Assembly (NCBI GenBank): GCA_030653405.1
Contig: JAURZO010000184.1
Span: forward strand, 1-10,703
Length of the DNA stretch: 10,703 nucleotides
Direction: 5' to 3'
Source of the DNA: Zwartia sp.
GTDB lineage: Bacteria > Pseudomonadota > Gammaproteobacteria > Burkholderiales > Burkholderiaceae_B
Shown: positions 6,960-10,703 of the stretch, in pieces
How the letters are laid out: every line of letters starts with the position of its first letter
Position numbering within the stretch: position 1 is the first letter of the stretch
Program-made: the position numbers and the translations under genes
The notes under the pieces: generated by a model
The model's input: only the letters and a program-made list of their open reading frames with translations
The model's database searches: none
What the model was told of the DNA's origin: nothing

Positions 6960-8672
6960 ATGACCAAAAAAGCCGAAACGGAAGCAAACGGTGGCGTGGC
7001 GCTGACACCCAGGCAGGAACAAATCCTGTCCTTGCTGACAGAGGGCAAGAGCAATAAGGAAATTGCTCTGGAGCTCGGCATTCAGCAAGGCACCGTCAAG
7101 CAGCACTTGTTTGTGCTCTATCGTCGTTTGGGCGTTGTTAATCGGGCGAAGGCGGTGATTGCTGCCAGTCAATTGATCAAGGCGCAGCGTGCGAGTGTGG
7201 GCGGACGGGGGTCAGGGTGGTCCAAGTCAACCAAACAACCAGCGTCTCGCAAGGCTGGTTATGTTTGGCGCATGATCGCGGTGGTGGCGGTCTTTTTGCC
7301 TGATTCGACTGAAATTACTACGTCCGATTTGGTTCGACGGGATCGTTATCTTTCCGCACTCGGTCAGACGATGACGGAGTTTACCGAGGCCTTGGATGGT
7401 CAGTATGTCTCGTTGCCCTATGGCGGATTTCTGGCCTGGTTTGGTCATCCTTATTCGCATTTAGATGATGCCGATCGTGCCGTGCATCTGGCGCAGTGTT
7501 TACAACGATGGTCTGATGATTACTGTGTGGCACATTTTAGTCAGACTGACTCGGAGCTGTTGACCAAGCCAATCGGGATTGGTGTGGCTTCACACCCTGA
7601 GGTGGTGGCCGAGAAAACCGCGCAGCTCAGTGGTGCCGAGTCATTTAGATCCGCTGCCATCCTAGCGCGACACGCCAGACCGCTTGGACGGCCGCTGGCG
7701 GATGAGTCGACGCAGCGTTTGGCACCACTGAGTGTGCAATGGATCAAAGTCAAAGCGACTGCTGATAAACCGATTGGTCGTCAAAGAGTGGGGTCTGTTG
7801 TGGCCATCGGTCGCTACTCTCAGTCGCTGATCGATGCGAGATCTCGCTGGGGTGGTTTGCCCTTTGTCGATGCGACGATTGAGTTTGTGCAAAGTGGTGT
7901 GGCGCAGTGGATGTCGGTTGAGTCCTGGCCCCCTGCTGCGGCGACTGCCTTAGTGGATACGATTGGTAACGCTGCGGCTGTTTCTGGTTTTAAGGTGCTA
8001 CGTTTGAGAACGCCTGCTCAGACGCGACGCGACCGAGTTGTGGCGGGATTTATCAGCCAGATTGAGATGGTGGCTCCAGATCTGGAGGCGCCGCTTGGCA
8101 AGGTGTATACCCTGGCATCCGAAGGGGAGCGTCTCGCTTCGATGCTCAAAGACTGTGCGGTCACGCCTCTGGTTGTTCAAGTGTATGGTTTTAAGGCCTT
8201 AGATGCGCTCGCGAGTGTGTTGGGTGAGCGCGGCATTAATTTGCTGGTTTCCTGTCCAATTTTGTTTGTCGCAGCCAATTTGGTGGACATGGGGCAGGTA
8301 CAAACAACGGTCCGTTTGCTTGGGCCGCGTCCCAAGACTGATTTGCAGTCTCGGGTATTTTCAATGAGTGCGTCTAACCATACCGCACTGCCTGAAGCCG
8401 TGCGCGCTGATTTGCAGGCGCTGCTGGATGGTTTGTCGACGACAACTAAAGAGCTTGTTGTGACCGCTGCAGCTGAACCTTCCAAGCCTATCGATGACTC
8501 TGTGAGTCAGGTGGGTTTGGCACATCATCAGATTCAGTCATGTTTGTCCGAGCTTACAGCCTCTGGGCTGATCGCTCCGAGGCCCGGCGGTGGCTTTCAG
8601 TTTAGGGACCTGCTGACGGCTCAGGCCATTCATAACCTGACCGTGTCTGTTCCGGACAACGACGACATCTAG
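6960..8672 (+). CDS. LuxR-type HTH regulator with degenerate cyclase and STAND ATPase-like regions
   Basis: This 570-residue cytoplasmic protein is probably a transcription regulator. The N-terminus carries a clear LuxR/GerE helix-turn-helix (about 15-72: LTPRQEQILSLL, SNKEIALELGI, GTVKQHLFVLYRRLGV, KAVIAA); the domain is more often C-terminal. Residues about 105-280 read like a class III nucleotide cyclase domain: a beta-strand ending VFLPD115, GGFLAWFGHPYSHLDDADRA (155-174) and IGIGVASHPEVV (205-216). The catalytic residues look lost: the second metal Asp falls at Gly155/156, and the NxxxR pair is replaced by Arg and Ile in ESFRSAAILARHA. Residues about 300-500 resemble the ATPase that often follows such cyclases, but its P-loop reads VESWPPAAATAL and its Walker B LVVQVYGF (404-411). 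The end resembles a winged helix. Start: ATG 6960; the in-frame GTG 6942 is possible and neither has a good ribosome site. The HTH is firm, the pseudo-cyclase likely, the pseudo-ATPase tentative. Position suggests it controls this cluster. Confidence 0.85.
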   Translation: MTKKAETEANGGVALTPRQEQILSLLTEGKSNKEIALELGIQQGTVKQHLFVLYRRLGVVNRAKAVIAASQLIKAQRASVGGRGSGWSKSTKQPASRKAGYVWRMIAVVAVFLPDSTEITTSDLVRRDRYLSALGQTMTEFTEALDGQYVSLPYGGFLAWFGHPYSHLDDADRAVHLAQCLQRWSDDYCVAHFSQTDSELLTKPIGIGVASHPEVVAEKTAQLSGAESFRSAAILARHARPLGRPLADESTQRLAPLSVQWIKVKATADKPIGRQRVGSVVAIGRYSQSLIDARSRWGGLPFVDATIEFVQSGVAQWMSVESWPPAAATALVDTIGNAAAVSGFKVLRLRTPAQTRRDRVVAGFISQIEMVAPDLEAPLGKVYTLASEGERLASMLKDCAVTPLVVQVYGFKALDALASVLGERGINLLVSCPILFVAANLVDMGQVQTTVRLLGPRPKTDLQSRVFSMSASNHTALPEAVRADLQALLDGLSTTTKELVVTAAAEPSKPIDDSVSQVGLAHHQIQSCLSELTASGLIAPRPGGGFQFRDLLTAQAIHNLTVSVPDNDDI

Positions 8673-8681
8673 CCATCAAAT

Positions 8682-8687
8682 GGGGGG
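8682..8687 (+). promoter_or_regulatory. G-run ribosome site of the ClpP-like gene
   Basis: A run of six G lies five bases before ATG 8693 and ten bases after the regulator stop. It can pair with the pyrimidine-rich 16S tail and fixes the start, which also gives a complete signal peptide. Confidence 0.45.
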
Positions 8688-8692
8688 CTAAG

Positions 8693-9496
8693 ATGAGGCT
8701 GCTTTGGCATCGATTGGCTGAGATTTCGCTGATATTTGTCCTTTTTAGCTACTCAGGCTTTGTACTGGCGGATGTTGGCGAGCGCCCCAAAGTCGGGTCG
8801 CAGGTGACCGTGATGAAGATCAAGGGCGTCATTTCAAATAAAACCGTTGCGTTTGTCGAGTCGTCCGTTCCAAAGGGGCATGGCGATCCCATTCCTGCAG
8901 GATTGATTGTTTTGCTGGACTCGTCGGGTGGCGATGGCGTGGCCGCCATGAGGATTGGTCGAATGCTGCGTGCCGCCCGTGCGCATATTTTCGTGACTGG
9001 GCATTGCTCGAGCGCCTGCACATTTATCCTGGCTAGTGGTGTGGTGCGCGGTGCCCCGGCTTATACGGTGGGTGTGCATCGCGGCCGGATTACAAGGACG
9101 GACGGGGCAGGCAAAATTTTGTCTGAAATTGATCCTGCTGAAAATCCTAAAGCGGCTGAGGCTTTATTGAAGTTTGAGCGCGAGGCTAAGGCGTATTTTG
9201 CTCAAATGGGGATGTCACCGCTATTATTTCAAACAATGCAATCGCATGAGCGTAAAGGTGTTTTTAGGCTTAGTCATAACGAGATCGCTAAGTTTGGTTT
9301 GTCTGGGTTTGACCCTCAGTATTTTGCGCAGCGGAGCCAGTTTTATGAGGCACAGACGGGTATATATCGAATGGATGGTCAGGAGTTGCGTCGACGGACC
9401 GCAAAGGTCGCATCCAGATGTGGAGAATTTCAGTCTGACAGGAAAGGATTTATAGGCTGTTATTCAGAGGTTTTACGAGACAAATATCTCAATTAA
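8693..9496 (+). CDS. Periplasmic ClpP/crotonase-like protein (COG3904-like), possible serine protease
   Basis: This 267-residue protein begins with an export signal: basic n-region, hydrophobic stretch (about 11-25) and a likely cut after VLA26. The mature part resembles the ClpP/SppA/crotonase fold. LLDSSGGDGVAAMRIGRML matches the strand-glycine-helix segment. GHCSSACTFILASG contains the likely nucleophile, Ser106 or Ser107, flanked by Cys105 and Cys109, which could form a disulfide in the periplasm. VGVHRG holds His129 at the expected place for the catalytic base. LSHNEIAKFGLSG resembles the family's C-terminal helix with Glu-Ala and Gly-Leu. The third catalytic residue cannot be assigned by eye. 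It lies 20 bases after the regulator gene and just upstream of the adhesin, so a role in adhesin quality control, processing or release is a fair guess. The family has few characterised members, and protease activity is not shown by sequence alone. A non-catalytic scaffold is an alternative. Confidence 0.8.
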   Translation: MRLLWHRLAEISLIFVLFSYSGFVLADVGERPKVGSQVTVMKIKGVISNKTVAFVESSVPKGHGDPIPAGLIVLLDSSGGDGVAAMRIGRMLRAARAHIFVTGHCSSACTFILASGVVRGAPAYTVGVHRGRITRTDGAGKILSEIDPAENPKAAEALLKFEREAKAYFAQMGMSPLLFQTMQSHERKGVFRLSHNEIAKFGLSGFDPQYFAQRSQFYEAQTGIYRMDGQELRRRTAKVASRCGEFQSDRKGFIGCYSEVLRDKYLN

Positions 9497-9582
9497 AAAG
9501 TGCAAGTAGACCATCACTAAAGTTATATAACCTTTTGTGGTGTTGTTGTTAATCAAATCGGCTATTAAAGTGCTAAATGTAG

Positions 9583-9600
9583 GAGTCCAATCTAGGACTC
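9583..9600. promoter_or_regulatory. Inverted repeat upstream of the adhesin (operator or leader hairpin)
   Basis: GAGTCC at 9583-9588 and GGACTC at 9595-9600 are perfect complements separated by six bases. The same stretch can be read as two near-identical direct copies, TAGGAGTC (9580-9587) and TAGGACTC (9593-9600), 13 bases apart. It ends nine bases before the adhesin's Shine-Dalgarno sequence. It could be a regulator operator, possibly for the LuxR-type protein of this cluster, or an mRNA hairpin. There is no T-run after it, which argues against a terminator. Confidence 0.4.
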
Positions 9601-9609
9601 GGCATCTGT

Positions 9610-9615
9610 AAAAGG
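9610..9615 (+). promoter_or_regulatory. Ribosome binding site of the adhesin gene
   Basis: AAAAGG lies seven bases before ATG 9623, a good spacing. It supports this start for a gene whose stop codon is outside the window. Confidence 0.6.
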
Positions 9616-9622
9616 CACTGAA

Positions 9623-10703
9623 ATGGCTGACGAAAATAAACCCACCGCGCAACAGTCACAAGATGCAGTGCATCTTGATAGCATGACTTCGCTGCAGCAG
9701 CCAACGGAAACTGATCAGGCTGTAGGTGGTGATGCCTCGTCAGTGCGCGCAGATGCTGTGGTGGCGCCGTCTCCCGCGGCTACGCCTGATAGTCCTAGCT
9801 TTTATCTTCCTGATACGAATTTAACAAACGCTCCTCCGGTCGAGTCACAGAGTGATGCGACAAGCGAGGAGGCTGAGGCTGAAGCGCAGGAAATGATCGC
9901 TGATTCAGAAGCGGTTGAAGGGCTGACGATTGGCGGTGTGGATGTTCAGGTCACAGGTGGGGTGGTTGAGACCACTGAGGGTGAGTCTAGCTCGGATACG
10001 GGTGAATCAGCGGTGCTGGTTCAAATGGCTAGCGCAGATAATCAGTCTCTTGGTACTGGTGCACGCGGTCGTTTAAGTACGGCACCTGTTGGGACTGTTG
10101 AGGCAGAGGTTGCCGAGGGAGTTGTTGAACCTACTGCGGCGACTGAATCTGTGATTGTGACGGAACCACTGGTTGCGACCGAGCCTGTGACGGTTCCTCA
10201 GGTCGGTGAGACTGTGCCTGCGCCTGCACCCGTGCTGCCTGCGCCGGATGTGGGGTTAGGTATTGTTTCTTTGTTGTCTAGTGCTGCGGTTGGGATGAGT
10301 GAAGGTGATGAGGTGCTCACCACGAGCGGCATGCTGGTGGTGACGGATGCGGATGCTGTGGCGGCTACAGTGGTGCCGCAGACCGCTACCGAGGGTGAGT
10401 ACGGTGTGTTTAGCATTGATGCTGCTGGTGCTTGGACCTATATGACTGATGGCGCGCTCGATAGTTTGAGCTCTGGTGAGGTTGTGACCGAGACGTTTAA
10501 CGTGGTGACTACCGATGGTGGTAGTGCGACGGTGACGGTGACGATCACGGGCACGAACGATGCGGCGGTGTTGAGCAGCGCCTCGGTGACGTTGAGTGAG
10601 GAAAATGCGCCGTTGAGCACGAGCGGCACGCTGACGATCAGCGACGTGGACAGTGCACAGACGTTTGATGCGCAGACGAATACGGCAGGCACGTACGGCA
10701 AGT
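9623..10703 (+). CDS. N-terminal part of a large VCBS-repeat surface adhesin (partial at 3' end)
   Basis: The frame from ATG 9623 stays open for 360 codons to the window edge. The product begins MADENKPTAQQSQD with no Sec signal, as expected for a T1SS cargo with a C-terminal signal. Residues 1-197 are low in complexity, acidic and rich in Ala, Glu, Val, Thr and Ser. Basic residues are very rare, and two of them cluster at ARGRL (147-151). A Pro/Ala linker, VPAPAPVLPAPDVG (198-211), and a short apolar stretch (212-224) lead into the repeats. From residue 226 a VCBS repeat is clear: TSGMLVVTDAD, GVFSIDAAGAWTY, ETFNVVTTDGGSATVTVTI and TGTNDAAV. A second copy begins at residue 325. VCBS repeats are Ig-like domains found in many copies in very large biofilm and attachment proteins. 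The neighbouring exporter genes are its likely secretion machine. The total length, ligand-binding domains and secretion signal lie beyond the window. Confidence 0.92.
   Translation, partial: MADENKPTAQQSQDAVHLDSMTSLQQPTETDQAVGGDASSVRADAVVAPSPAATPDSPSFYLPDTNLTNAPPVESQSDATSEEAEAEAQEMIADSEAVEGLTIGGVDVQVTGGVVETTEGESSSDTGESAVLVQMASADNQSLGTGARGRLSTAPVGTVEAEVAEGVVEPTAATESVIVTEPLVATEPVTVPQVGETVPAPAPVLPAPDVGLGIVSLLSSAAVGMSEGDEVLTTSGMLVVTDADAVAATVVPQTATEGEYGVFSIDAAGAWTYMTDGALDSLSSGEVVTETFNVVTTDGGSATVTVTITGTNDAAVLSSASVTLSEENAPLSTSGTLTISDVDSAQTFDAQTNTAGTYGK
10298..10594 (+). repeat. First VCBS repeat unit (99 codons)
   Basis: The unit runs from the SEGDEV segment to the start of the next SEENAP segment. 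Matching bases at 10321-10331 and 10618-10628 (CACGAGCGGCA) are 297 bases apart, giving a period of exactly 99 residues. It holds the family core: a TSG-turn-strand-TDAD opening, the Phe-x-Ile-Asp...Gly-x-Trp-Thr-Tyr segment and the TITGTNDAA ending. Confidence 0.8.
10595..10703 (+). repeat. Second VCBS repeat unit, cut by the window end
   Basis: About 36 codons of a second copy are present (LSTSGTLTISDVDSAQTF, then TAGTYGK). It is closer to the common VCBS consensus than the first copy and rich in ACG, GCG and AGC codons. More copies probably follow. Confidence 0.75.

Larger units (their letters stand above)
9497..9622 (+). promoter_or_regulatory. AT-rich intergenic region, probable adhesin promoter/leader
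   Basis: This 126-base gap is the longest non-coding stretch in the window and clearly richer in A and T than its surroundings. It contains TTATATAA at 9523-9530, TATTAA at 9563-9568 and TGCTAAAT at 9571-9578, any of which could form part of a -10 element. None has a convincing -35 box at the right distance, so no promoter is assigned. No hairpin followed by a T-run, hence no clear intrinsic terminator, is seen after the ClpP-like gene. The adhesin may have its own promoter here in addition to read-through. Confidence 0.45.

Noticed and set aside
7266..7310. Transmembrane segment in the regulator
   Set aside because: The apolar run before residue 115 is short and fits the first beta-strand of a cyclase-like fold rather than a membrane helix.
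9583..9622. Intrinsic terminator after the ClpP-like gene
   Set aside because: The only good inverted repeat is not followed by a T-run and lies right before the adhesin ribosome site, so an operator or leader role fits better.
10198..10701. Antisense open frames of 72 and 87 codons rich in Val, Ser and Thr
   Set aside because: They are mirror images of the repetitive VCBS coding sequence on the + strand, which has clear domain motifs and a good ribosome site. They have no homology signs of their own.

Overview
The window holds one gene cluster, all on the + strand. It encodes a type I secretion system (T1SS) together with the start of what looks like its cargo, a large VCBS-repeat adhesin. 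The outer-membrane channel, membrane fusion protein and surface adhesin mark a Gram-negative bacterium. Moderate GC, Shine-Dalgarno-led genes and the protein families suggest a proteobacterium, perhaps a betaproteobacterium, but nothing in the window fixes the genus. There are no tRNA or rRNA genes, no transposase, no CRISPR and no sign of recent insertion.

Layout. A few codons of an upstream gene may end at 34. Then come a TolC/NodT-type outer-membrane lipoprotein (38-1648), a 1315-residue ABC exporter made of two complete half-transporters fused head to tail (1703-5650), and an HlyD-type membrane fusion protein (5705-6916). Next are a LuxR-type regulator of unusual build (6960-8672) and a periplasmic ClpP/crotonase-like protein (8693-9496). 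These genes are 20 to 54 bases apart and probably form one operon. An AT-rich gap of 126 bases follows, with an 18-base inverted repeat. After it begins a large acidic protein with VCBS repeats (9623 to beyond the window end), which was easily missed because its stop codon lies outside the window.

How it fits together. The ABC protein would energise export and the HlyD protein would bridge the periplasm to the outer-membrane lipoprotein channel. The adhesin has no N-terminal signal peptide, as expected of a T1SS substrate whose signal is C-terminal. The regulator and the ClpP-like protein sit between the secretion genes and the adhesin, so they are reasonable candidates for controlling its expression and its folding, processing or release.

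Most notable points. (1) The fused exporter has one degenerate and one near-consensus composite ATP site, as in asymmetric heterodimeric ABC transporters, and carries a C39-like domain between its halves. (2) The regulator looks like a LuxR helix-turn-helix joined to a catalytically dead class III cyclase domain and a dead STAND-type ATPase domain. (3) A ClpP-like periplasmic protein sits where a LapG-type release protease might be expected. Family assignments were made by reading motifs, not by database search.
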